Below are positions 47,987 through 58,322 of a DNA stretch of 64,000 nt, in pieces. The position numbers and the translations under genes were made by a program. Under the pieces are notes generated by a model. That model made no database searches and had not been told where the DNA came from. It worked only from the letters and a program-made list of their open reading frames with translations. The first letter of the stretch is position 1. Every line of letters starts with the position of its first letter. The stretch comes from Oidiodendron maius Zn (taxonomy: Eukaryota; Ascomycota; Leotiomycetes; Myxotrichaceae): NCBI GenBank assembly GCA_000827325.1, contig KN832872.1:868001-932000 (forward strand), given 5' to 3'.

Positions 47987-49947
47987 TTACCAGGCCGAAA
48001 CTTCAAAGTTTTCCTAATCTTAATGTTAGACGCGATCATCAGATAAGGAGAATTATAATACCTCTGAGAAGAAGGTCGCAACAACCGTACGGTCTGCAAA
48101 CTTTCTGCCAGCCAGTGCTCTAAGAGCCTTGCCCGCTGACTCGGGAGTGTCAAACTTGACGAAAATCTTGCCCACTCCATTAGACTGCCTACTTCCACCA
48201 GTGGGTCTCGGGATTTTCATTTCCAGGACCTTGCCATACTTATCACACTCCTCTCTGACGTCCTCTTGGATTTCTGTATGCACGGTTAGCAAGTGACGCA
48301 ATATAGATGTGATATCACCGTACCCTCATAGTCATCGTTATCGATTAGCTCTTCAGCGGTAACCATGTTAAGAAGTTGCAGTACTCTGCCATCCTCCAAC
48401 CCCGCAGACGTGGTACTAGCTAACATTGACATAGCGTTCACGCTCATTTCAAGGCTGGCCACTTGCGTAAGGCCGATACTGGCACGTTGAACCGTGAGAT
48501 GCTTATCTCCAATTTCCATCCCATTCAAGCCCTCCACAGCAATATCTGTCTTCGTGGGATCAGCATATTCGCAGAAGGCAATACCCTACTCAAGTTAGGA
48601 GTTATGATCCGTTAGCACTTTGGTAAACACTTACTCGCGATTCTTCAGTGCCGTTATCCTTTACCAACACGAACGCCTTCAATTCACCAAATGCGAGTAG
48701 TAGTTCAGTGACCTGCTCGTCCGTTAGATAAGGCGGTAAGTTGGATATGCAGATCTTGTTCGGCGTGTCAGCCACAACGCTTGAAACGGCGCCAGGTGTG
48801 CTTGAAGCATCGTCTACCACAGCAGGAACAATATAGTCTTTTGGGCGGCGTAAAGAAAGCCCATTTGTATCGCCGTTGGGTGCACCGTTCCCGGCCCTCG
48901 CGTGGTCTTCTTCTATGGTGATCCCATCTAGTGCCAAGGCAACAGTTGCATCTGAAGGCGTCTTAAATTCCAATAAGGCAAAGGAACGGTCTCTAGATAT
49001 CTGTGCCGTGATGCAGGGGTCTGATCCTTCAATAACATTCAGCCCATTGAGCTGGAGGTTAAAGAAGTTGACGATGGTCTCGTCCGTAACATCCGGAGGT
49101 AGGTTGTGGGCTAGGAGACGCTTTGCTTGACGAGAGTTTGAAGGTTTAAGTGCTGCATTGGTTACTGAACCACTTGGCTGTGCCATGAATGCTTGTAGTT
49201 TGCTTGGGTCGATAGGTTGCTGTCTTGGAGCTCCGGGTAATGGAAACATGCCGGACAGCTTGGCCTGTTCAGCAGTAACGTTCTCGTAGCTAGGTGGCTT
49301 GATATCCCATTGCGTCAATCTTCTCTTACGCTCGAGAATCGGAACAACATCCGTCAAGTCTGGAGTTGGCTCCTTCTTCTTAGGCGGCGGACTTGCGCTT
49401 CTCTTGCGCTCTTGTTCTCTGCCTCCGAATCCACCTTCACGGTTGGCCCTATCTCCACGTCGGCCACCACCACCACCTCTTCGATCATCAAAGAGGTCTC
49501 GGTCTCTCCTAGGCGGTCTCTCGTCGTCATCTCTTCTTGCATCGCGTCGTGAAGAGCCTCGGTCTCTGTCCCACTCCCTTTCACCTCCTCGCCTATCTCT
49601 ACCAGAGTATCTATCTTCTCGTTCTCGTTCTCTGTAGTCTCGACTGGAGGAATAAGAGTCTACCTCGCCATCACGCCGAGATGGTCGCGAACCTCGATGT
49701 GGAGATCGTGAACGTCGTCTGTCGCTGCCTCGATCTCGATCTCGTCGGTCGTCGCGCGAAGGCTATAACAGATTAGGCTACATATCACTGGGTGGTGGGT
49801 AAAGAAATTTCTTGCCGGATAATCTCTTGATGAGCCATGTCGACCAGAGTCTGTTGGATGTGTCTTGTCAGTAGTAGCTCCTACTCGTTGTTTGGGTTCT
49901 ATTGTTGAAGGTGCCATGCCTCTGGATGAATAGCTGTCGCCGTTCAT
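47987..49947 (-). CDS. Splicing factor U2AF large subunit (U2AF65/Prp2)
   Basis: Five exons, read 49947-49816, 49762-48635, 48585-48324, 48273-48062 and 48013-47987, give 586 residues. Introns are 53, 49, 50 and 48 bp. Intron 1 starts with GC, not GT (listed separately). The N terminus is a long Arg/Ser/Asp-rich RS domain (about residues 40-130). KRRLTQWDIKPPSYENVT is the short ligand motif region that binds the small subunit. RRM1 (RLLAHNLPPDVTDETIVNFF, SFALLEFKTPSDAT) and RRM2 (NKICISNLPPYLTDEQVTELL, GIAFCEYADPTKTDIAVEGLNG) bind the polypyrimidine tract. The C-terminal UHM (DVREECDKYGKVLEMKIPRP, KIFVKFDTPESAGKALRAL, ending ENFEVSAW) binds SF1 at the branch point. The last exon codes for only eight residues. 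The start lies 223 bp from the divergent OGG1 start. Confidence 0.94.
49763..49815 (-). other. GC-AG intron (intron 1 of the U2AF65 gene)
   Basis: On the minus strand the 53-bp intron begins GCAAGA and ends TTATAG, with CCTAATC as a likely branch site. There is no GT donor in a position that keeps the frame. Splicing gives DYP/PSRDDRRDRDRG; without it the frame shifts out of the RS domain. Confidence 0.75.
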
Positions 49948-50064
49948 TTTGACAGCAGTAGGAGGTATCTAGACTGTCAGCTAAAGTCGATAATTTACTG
50001 GAGAGTTGGGTTGTGCTGGGCCGCTGCTGTGAGTCTCATTTTTTTCTTGGGTATTAACAGCCGT

Positions 50065-50071
50065 CGCGAAA
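50065..50071. promoter_or_regulatory. CGCGAAA (SBF-like box) in the OGG1-U2AF65 shared promoter
   Basis: Exact CGCGAAA about 100 bp before the OGG1 start. It is suggestive only. Confidence 0.3.
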
Positions 50072-50170
50072 TCAGCTTTTGCAAATCCACGCTACTGCAT
50101 GTCAGAGCTCGATTGATGGCACGACTCCAGACAACCTCAACGGCGCCAGAATTTCTTTCCCGCATTCGCA

Positions 50171-51490
50171 ATGGCAAACGTATCTGTCTCTGAGTGGCGC
50201 AAGCTCCCTGTGAGTCTTGCAGAGCTTTGTATAGATACGACTCTTCGTTGCGGTCAGTCCTTCAGGTGGAAAAGGTTCCGGGACAACGAATGGTAAGCCA
50301 AGCTTCGAGCATTCAAATCAGGGGCTAATATCAAGTACAGGTCTTGCGCACTCCACGGTCGAATAATAACATTGAAACAAGACTCCATGCATCTTCACTA
50401 TCGGACCATTAGACCCAGGCTTGCAAGCCCATTACATTCCCTGGAGTCATCACGAGCCTCTAGTGTAGCAAAGTATCTTGAGGAAGATGATACCGAGTCA
50501 TTGCTTCGGCAGTATCTCAACCTTGCGCCGAATCTGTCTGCTCTCTACGAGCAGTGGTCATCAAAAGATCCCAACTTCAAAAAAAGAGCCAGGCAGTTCG
50601 CTGGAATTCGAATTCTAAAGCAAGACGCCTGGGAAGCTCTAGTTGGTTTCATTTGCAGTAGTAATAATAATATATCGAGAATATCGCAGATGGTATTGAC
50701 ATCCTCCTATCCTGCCATCTCCTTTCTAACTACTATGAAGGTCCACAACTTGTGTTTACACTATGGGGCTCTGATAGGCTATATTGATGATGAGCCGCTT
50801 CATGATTTTCCCACTCCAGAAGCCTTGACTGCACCAGGAACCGAGGCTCACTTACGAGAACTTGGCTTTGGTTATCGCGCTGGATATATTGCCAAAACTG
50901 CTTTGATAGTAGCCAAAGAAAGGCCAGAAGGATGGCTCCAGGCTTTACGCAACCCTGAAATCTTCGATGAGAGCAAAGATCAGGAAGCTTTCCCGGAAAG
51001 TGGCCGAGAAGGATACCGTAGAGCTCATGACGAATTGCTTCAGCTTCAGGGCGTGGGGCCAAAAGTTGCGGATTGCGTTTGCTTAATGGGTCTCGGATGG
51101 AGCGAGAGTGTGCCTGTCGACACTCATGTGTGGCAAATTGCCCAGCGAGACTATAAATTTGGCAAGGGGAAGCATAAAAGCTTAACTAAGGTAACCTACG
51201 ATGCCGTAGGTGACCACTTCCGAACACTGTGGGGACGAGAGGCTGGTTGGGCACACTCCGTCCTATTCACAGCCGACCTGAAGACTTTCTCAGAGAGACT
51301 CACGAACAACATCGAAGTGCACATTGACGAAGTCAAGATTAAGCAAGAAGGCGAGAGCATACTAGAGTCAAGAGTTGTCACGAAGAGAGAATACAGTTTA
51401 TGTGAGGTTAAAGGCGAGTTAGAAGATGTAAGAGACGGCATAGTCCTCGAGACCACTCGAAGCCAGAGGGCAAAACGGAGACGGACATAG
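50171..51490 (+). CDS. OGG1: 8-oxoguanine DNA glycosylase/AP lyase
   Basis: Three exons, 50171-50292, 50341-50692 and 50741-51490, with two 48-bp introns, give 407 residues. The N-terminal domain has TLRCGQSFRWKRF and joins SCALHGRIITLKQ over intron 1. The HhH-GPD fold includes FICSSNNNISRISQMV, LRELGFGYRAGYIAKTA, and the hairpin LQGVGPKVADCVCLMGL with catalytic Lys 266. The catalytic Asp 285 follows in PVDTHVW, with the same 19-residue spacing as Lys 249/Asp 268 of human OGG1. The enzyme removes 8-oxoguanine paired with C in base-excision repair. Intron 2 preserves the frame and lacks stops, so its retention would insert 16 residues; family alignment shows the spliced form (SQMVHNLCLHYG) is right. 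The last 60 residues are charged and end in a basic cluster SQRAKRRRT, a possible nuclear signal. Confidence 0.95.
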
Positions 51491-52030
51491 GCTAATCGCC
51501 ATCACAATCGAGCATTGTTCTCTTTTTCCTGGGCGCGGCCCTTGCACCTCGGTCTTGGATGTAGTCTGTGGTCTTTGGAAGGAAACGTCGAAACTAGGAC
51601 ATGTAGGGATATGTGTTATCAATGAATATGTCTGGATGTCAAAAGTTGCTGGACGAACAGTGAGTGAGGCCTCGAGGCGGATTGTTTATGCCAGAGTAAC
51701 GGGTTTATAATGACCATTCATATATAACGACGAAATTGTAAAGCATATAAGTCGGTGTGTTTATGGTTATTAATTATGTATGATATTTACAAGGCTCTTT
51801 GTCCAAATGTCTATGGAATCAAATGTCTTCCCATTGCATCGAGTTCCGTCATCAGATCCAGTAATTTATCAGTTATGAGATTGTCCCCATCTCCCCCCCC
51901 CCCCCGGCCAAATTTTTTTCTGCACGTGGTTCGCTACCAGAATTCGCTTGACCCCAGCCCAGACCAGGAACATCAGAGCTCAAAATATGGAGTCACTAAC
52001 CTTAACCACGCCCACCGTACTTCAAACACA
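51491..52030. other. intergenic, 540 bp, with a poly-C tract
   Basis: This spans the 3' flank of OGG1 and promoter of LCL3. A 13-base C run (51893-51905) is followed by a T run (51912-51918) and CTGCACGTGG near 51922. Confidence 0.55.
51893..51905 (+). repeat. poly-C run, 13 bases
   Basis: Thirteen consecutive C about 125 bp before the LCL3 start; likely to vary in length. Confidence 0.8.
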
Positions 52031-52871
52031 ATGCGATGGCCGCCATGGTCCACAGAAAAGGACGACGATGACAAGAAAGTTTCAGGCTCATGGAGCAACA
52101 GCCTCAATGCCACAGACTGGACCCACTACACTGATCCAAGAACAGTAGTCCCGACACTCCTCCTTACATCAGCTATCCTAGTGTCAGTCCGCATATACAG
52201 CCTATACCTCCGTCGAATTCCAGATGCCGGATATATACGCCCTGGATTCTTCAGGAGACGGAGCGTGTTCGGAATCGTCACGAGGGTAGGGGATGGAGAT
52301 AACTTCCACCTCTTTCACACTCCTGGGGGACGATTGGCGGGTTGGGGATGGATGCCAGGGAGAAAAATACCCGAAAAGGGCAGTAATTTGAAGGGCAAGA
52401 CAGTATATCCTCCCGTTTATATTCCAACTACACAGCGCCTGATGCTCTCTGCAGATAGCCATTCGCCTGGCAGGAATCGATGCACCAGAAGCAGCCCACT
52501 TCGGGAAACCTGCTCAACCGTACTCAGGTGAAGCTCTCGCGTGGCTCCGGAGCTACATACTACACAAACGCGTGCGTGCCTACCTGTATAGAAGGGACCA
52601 GTATGACCGGGTGGTGGCCACAGTTTGGGTGCGAAAGAACGGCATGCGCAAGGACGTGGGGAGGGAAATGCTGAAGAACGGACTTGCCACCATCTACGAG
52701 GCGAAGATGGGCGCCGAATTTGGTGACTTTGAAAGCAAATATCGCAGGACAGAGAAATGGGCTAAATGGTGGAAGCGGGGCATATGGTCTGGGAAGGCAA
52801 AGGACTTCGAGAGCCCGAGGGAATATAAGACGAGAATGGCAGCAGGCAACGAGACTAAACGAGACAAATGA
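52031..52871 (+). CDS. LCL3: Lcl3-type membrane-anchored endonuclease (staphylococcal nuclease fold)
   Basis: Two exons, 52031-52402 and 52455-52871, with a 52-bp intron (GTATAT donor, CTGCAG acceptor) give 262 residues. The N terminus [16 protein letters not shown] is followed by one membrane helix ([21 protein letters not shown]). The SNase domain starts [25 protein letters not shown] and continues across the intron as [21 protein letters not shown]. The nuclease active-site set is seen: Arg and Asp in [10 protein letters not shown], Glu in YSGEAL, and Arg in [11 protein letters not shown]. The end [16 protein letters not shown] is charged. In yeast Lcl3 is mitochondrial; its exact substrate is unclear. 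An in-frame start further upstream (from about 51755) would add a long unsupported leader through the poly-C run and is not chosen. Confidence 0.92.
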
Positions 52872-53144
52872 TGCCCAATGTGCTAACAGTTCGACGTGCT
52901 TCATGAAGCTATCGTGCGAAGGTGGGTTAATGGATTGTGAGGCTGTTGTTCAGCCAAAATGGGGACAAGAGGGAGCACGCGGGTTTCTGTATTATCTGCC
53001 GTAGGAATGTAGGGCTGCCTGTCGCCGACAGTGATACCAGTCAAACCACATTTACACGGATGCTGAAGAGTCTGGGTTTCATGTGTCTATAAGCACCGCA
53101 ATCAGCTTGGCTATCTACTGCCTAGTATTAAACAGCGTGGGAGT

Positions 53145-53303
53145 CTAGTAGGCCTCGATTTCAACCCTGAAGGCGGCAATCTTTCTGGGTCTTTCCTCAG
53201 GGGTCTGCCTCAAATTCTCGAAGGCTCTCCGGCCAAAGGATCTTATCAACGAACATCCAAATCCACCGACAAGACCGAGGTTGACGAGGTAGTAGAGAGG
53301 CAT
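53145..53303 (-). CDS. small protein of 52 residues with one membrane segment, unknown function
   Basis: Too short for usual ORF cut-offs. It is read from ATG 53303 to TAG 53145. It begins MPLYYLVNLGLVGGFGCSLI, a hydrophobic segment with several Gly, followed by basic RSFGRRAFENLRQ, then TPEERPRKIAAFRVEIEAY. Hydrophobic helix then basic flank then amphipathic tail is the layout of small inner-mitochondrial-membrane or ER proteins. Codon use (CTC, GTC, AAC, GGT, TTC) looks like that of the neighbouring real genes. I do not recognise the family. It lies in a gap between LCL3 and RAX2. An upstream exon is possible, since GTA directly precedes the ATG. Confidence 0.5.
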   Translation of the reverse strand: MPLYYLVNLGLVGGFGCSLIRSFGRRAFENLRQTPEERPRKIAAFRVEIEAY

Positions 53304-54564
53304 TACCTTTAAGAAACATGCAACAGATAGTCTGCCTGAAATAATATCCGCTATGAACAGTACCTACTCGACCACGTTTAAAATTGATGTCATGAACACA
53401 GGTTCTCTTAACTACCCATCCACATCAACACGTGATTAGAATTTGCTACAGAACGCGTTTTACTGCAGCAACTTGACACACGCAACAGCACTCGGACCTC
53501 ATTCGAGTGTGTTGCGTAAAAGTAAAAATTGTAGTGCAAGGTCTAAAATTATCATGTGTGCTATACATTATATGCTTCATACTATACAGGCGGCAAACGT
53601 GGTGATACAAACGTCGGGAGAGATCGTAGTTTGCCGGCTCGAAACAAAAGCGAAATGGCTGGGGCGCTGTGGAGATGAGGCGAGTGCGCTGCGCGGCGCA
53701 GGCGGTCCTCTCCTTTTCTCCTACTGCAACCACTTCCTCGTCGACTGTACAAACCTTCCCGTCACTCTTTTGCACCAGGTCAGACTCCTGGTCTGTCTGT
53801 GCAGCGCCTACTGTTTTCTTGCGGTAAGTCGTCTATGCGTCTGAGGAACAGGCCGCAATTATATTACTTCCACATTGGCAGCGACGTAGATCCCAGGGGA
53901 CAAACCTTGACTGATGTTCGATTTCCAGATCACCGCACACCACACTCTTTCAGAAGTATCCTGCTCCGACATTCATTCAGTATTTCCTCAGTTTTACGGC
54001 CCGCCAGAACTGCGTGTTGACATTAATTCACTCCCTACGACTCGACGCGACAGTTCATTTCAACTCGATCTCTTCCTCTTCCCGACAAAACTCGCCCGAC
54101 GTAGACGACGCCACGACATCGCACAACGAGAGCTATCTGCTGCGCACCCTCTCGCCGATTTCCCTCATAATTACTGTCTTAATTCCCACACAATCCCTCC
54201 TGCCCTCGACCAGCTCGCCTGCTAGCTATCGCCAAGGTTGAGTGCTGCACGGTTCTGCAGCTTAGCGAAGTTAAACCACCCAACCTCGCGCAATCGTCAG
54301 TCCTTTCACCCTCAATCCCCTCACCTCCTCTCATCCGATCAAGGCGACGCCCGTCGTAGGGGAGGTCCTCGCACGACACAATACGGCCTTGGGGTCCGCC
54401 GTACACGAGTGTTTATGCCACAATCCCATCTTTCCGGCATCAGTGGTAATGGAATAACATCGCGTGCTTACCGATCAAGTGAAGGACTGGATGCGACAGC
54501 TCAGAGCTTTTCTCTCATCGACTAGGAGCGTGACATCTCTACAGCTCCTTCTCCGGACTCAGTC
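53304..54564. other. intergenic, 1.26 kb; promoter side of both the small ORF and RAX2
   Basis: CACGTG (AACACGTGATT) lies near 53430. The 500 bp before RAX2 are CT-rich with several short upstream ATGs, suggesting a long leader with upstream ORFs. No other gene is supported. Confidence 0.5.
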
Positions 54565-57500
54565 ATGAAACCCCTTTCATGTCTGAGTCTCTCAGATCGA
54601 GATGCGCACCTGCTCCTTCTGCTCTTTCTGACCTTGTTCGCGACCGTCAGTAGCGCGATCACTTTCACACCCGTTACGTCCAGCAATGTCGACCTCTCCA
54701 ATCTTGGCCACATCGGACTAGCTGGCGACTTTGATGGCATCTCTCTATACCAGTTCCAAGGACAAACAGAGAATGGATTCAATACAAATGGTAGCCAGTC
54801 AGTGCTATCGCCGTTCCCAAATGGCGACTTTGCGACTCTGGTATCGTCTGATGCCGCGATCCGGGCCATGTGTTCCCTAGTTTTGGAGGATGGAACCAGT
54901 GATGTTATTATTGGTGGAAATTTCACCAGTTTGGGAGGTATAAATACACCTGGAGCTGCAATGTTCAATCCAAACTCATCAGCAATTACCCCTCTCAGCG
55001 GACTGTCCGGCCAGGTTTCTGCACTACTGTGTGACCAAGATACCGGTACTGTGTATGTCGGAGGCACTCTAATCGGCGTTAACTCTACGAATGCGGTTGT
55101 GTATGTTGCCTCCAAGGGCTGGACAAGTCTTCCTTTTCAAGGGTTTAATGGTCCTGTCACCTCCATCACTAAGGCTTCGAACGGCCATATTATCTTCGGA
55201 GGAGAGTTTACGGCCTTGGGAAATGCCACGGGCCCTAGCGAACCTGATCAGCAGATCATCAATATTGCTGGAGGAACGATCACCTCGGGCTCTTCTACGA
55301 CCACGGCTGGGTTCAGCGATCCAAACAACATCATTTGCAAGTCTGACCCAACTGATGGACCTGGAAATACCTGGCTTTTGGCTGACCAGACTGCTGGCTT
55401 CTTCGACGCCGAATTCGGTTTTGGGTTCGAGCCCACCAAATTGAGGCTGTGGAATACGCACCAGGATGGGCGCGGCACTAAGACATGGAGATACACTGCC
55501 CATCCAATCAATGGTATCATGAACTTCACATATATCGACTCGGCAACAGGCCAGAATGCATCCTGCACCTCCCAGTGCCCCCTCAGTAGCGATCCCAGTG
55601 TCGCGTTTCAGGACTTCCACTTTGTGAACGTCATTGGGATGAGTGGCTTTCGGGTGGATATATCTGATTGGTATGGTAATGGTGGTGGTCTGGATGGCAT
55701 TGAATTGTTTGAAAATGACATATTTGCCTATGCAGTCAATACCTTCAACGAACCGACTTGTGCTGGGATCCAGACGGGCTCGAAGGCAACCTCGACTGGG
55801 CCGTGGACTGTCTCGCCTTCTCTGCAAAGCGAGTCGGGCTTTCTGACGGCTGCGGTTGCTACATCAGCATCTCCGTCAGTGGTATTTTCCCCTGATATCA
55901 AGCAATCTGGCAATTATTCCGTCAATATGTATACGCCAGGATGTATTCAGGACAACTCGTGCGCTACACGAGGGCGGGTAACGATTAATGGCACTATGTC
56001 GAGTGACAGCTCGAACTCTGAATTCACTATGGAGATCTTTCAGACGAACAACTTCGATAAGTACGATCAGATTTACTTTGGCTATATCGAAGCGGCCAGC
56101 TCTGCTTTCCGTCCATCCGTCACCCTCGCACCGTCCCCAGGCCAAAATATTCCAAACCACTCTGTCGTAGCACAACGCGTCGGATTTACTCTCATTTCAT
56201 CGAGCGGTGGTCTCAATAACCTTTTCGAATATGACCCTAGCCAATCTACTATTGATCCAGCAAGTTTCACTAACTCAACCATTGACAAGGTTGGGCTCAG
56301 CCTCGGAACCTCTTCCACGGTAAATACACTCGCGACCTCTGGTGGCACTACGTTTGTTGGAGGCAACTTCTCGATAGGCGACTTCAAGAACATCCTCTCA
56401 ATCGACGGTACGAACGCTAGCTCTCTGAGTGGGGGTGGCTTAAACGGGGAAGTCATCACTATGTTTGCCAGCAATAGTACCATTTTCGTTGGAGGTCAGT
56501 TCACCAATACCAGTACAGGTGGAATATTCGGCATCAGCAACATTGCCACATACGATGTATCGGAGAATTCATGGGGCGCCTTAGGAGCAGGCGTCAATGG
56601 GCCTGTCTTGAATATCGTGCCGCTAGAAATGAATATCACCACTAATGTGCCAGAAACCGTCATCACCCTTACTGGTGATTTCAGTGAGATTGTCGCCTTT
56701 GGAAGCAACAATTCTATTCCTGTCAACGGATTTGCTATCTGGGTGCTATCTCACAATAACTGGCTCCAGAACTTGAACCTCAACAGTCCTGCCATTGATG
56801 GAGAGCTTACAGCTTCTGTAGATCTCCCAGGAGGTGGCTCACTTCTTGCTGGCTCATTGTCATCATCTCAGCTTGGCGTCAATGGTGTGGTTGGGCTCAC
56901 GGCAGAACCTAAGCTGAGCCCGTTTCCAGTTAACATCATATCAACCCAGTCTCCGTCGAACCTGACCAAGCGAGCAACTCTGGCTCAAAATAATACCGGC
57001 GTTGTCACTGGACTGTTCTATGAGGCAGGAGGGCGCAACGTCACCGTTCTTGGAGGCCACTTCACAGCAATTGGGTCGGATGGATCTGACATCAATAATC
57101 TGGTTTTCATCAATGGTTCGAACGCTGATGCTGTCACGGGTGTTGGCGCTTCCCTCTCAAGCGACTCTATAATTCTTGCCTTGGCTATGCAGGGGGATAA
57201 CCTGTTTGCCGGTGGCACACTTACTGGAAGTGTCGATGGCGCGGACGTGGATGGGCTAATCGTATACGATCTCCTCACCTCTACCTTTGCATCGCAACCA
57301 CCAGCTCTCGGTGGCGCCTCCGTCTCCGTCAACACTATTTCAATGAAGCCAAGCTCCAGCGATGTCTATGTGGGCGGCTCATTCACTTCTGCAGGCTCTT
57401 TGACATGCCCTGGAGTTTGTGTGTTCAGTTCTTCGGTCTCTCAGTGGAACCGACCTGGAGCCAACCTTGGGGGAACAGCTAATGTCATGCTATGGACCGC

Positions 57501-58322
57501 CACGGACTCTCTGACGGTTGGCGGAGACCTCACTTTAAATGGTCAGAGTATCCCATTGGCAACATACGATGCCAAGGGGCAGGTCTGGAGTGAAGCCAAT
57601 GGAGCTGCGGACATACCCGGACCTGTGACTGCACTCACCCAAGCCAACAGCGATGCCTCCCAGCTCTGGGTCTCCGGAACGGCTGGGAATGGCTCTGCCT
57701 TCCTGATGAACTACGACGGCAGTATCTGGCAGTCTGCAGGCTATGCCCTTGGAGCAGGTAGCATTATTCGAGGCCTGCAGATGTTACCCCTCACTACAGA
57801 TCATGCTACATCATCGCTCATGTCCAGCGGCGAGGTGCTTATGGTTGCCGGCGCACTGGTCCTTCCTGGATTTGGAAACGCGTCTGCGGCACTGTTCAAC
57901 GGCACCAGCTACGAACCCTTCATCCTCACAACCAGCTCATCCAACACGGGAGGTAGTCTGTCACAGATCTTCTCCCAGGAGCAGAACTTCTTCAAAGAAC
58001 CGGGTCAGTAGTAACCCCAAGCGAGATAAAAAATGCCTCACACCATCCCAATTCATTGAACTGTAAGCTAATGATTTGATTAGGTGGACATCTGGCCGTC
58101 GGTCTGGTGGTCCTCATCGCTCTGGCCATCTCGCTGGCGCTTACCTTCCTCATTGTCGTCGTGGGCGTAGTGGCCGAGCGATATCGCCGGAAACGCGAGG
58201 GGTATGTGCCGGCACCTACCTTCGACAAAAGGAATACGATGTCTCGGATCCCACCCTCGCAGCTCCTGAGCGCGCTAGGTCAGGATCGAGAGGAGGTTGA
58301 ACGTCAGGCAGCCATGATCTGA
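54565..58322 (+). CDS. RAX2: Polarity/bud-site landmark protein Rax2
   Basis: Two exons, 54565-58003 and 58084-58322, with an 80-bp intron, give 1225 residues. A signal peptide (LLLLLFLTLFATVSSA) is followed by a large extracellular region of repeated beta-propeller-like blades with VGGxFT-type motifs (IIGGNFTSLGG, VYVGGTL, IIFGGEFTALGN, FVGGNFSIGDF, IFVGGQFTNTS, VLGGHFTAIGS, VYVGGSFTSAG) and many N-glycosylation sites. After the intron, HLAVGLVVLIALAISLALTFLIVVVGVVA is the single membrane helix near the C terminus, followed by a short basic tail (RYRRKREGYVPAP) and a cytosolic end rich in charged residues. Rax2 partners Rax1 in marking old bud or polarity sites; in hyphae it affects polarised growth and septation. 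The intron donor GTCAGT has an unusual C at +3, but it is the only one that keeps the frame, and without it the membrane anchor is lost. Confidence 0.95.

Noticed and set aside
42299-51490. DNA-repair gene cluster (FAN1 and OGG1)
   Set aside because: SDC1, uS15 and U2AF65 lie between them; proximity looks accidental. Only the similar promoter boxes are kept as a finding.
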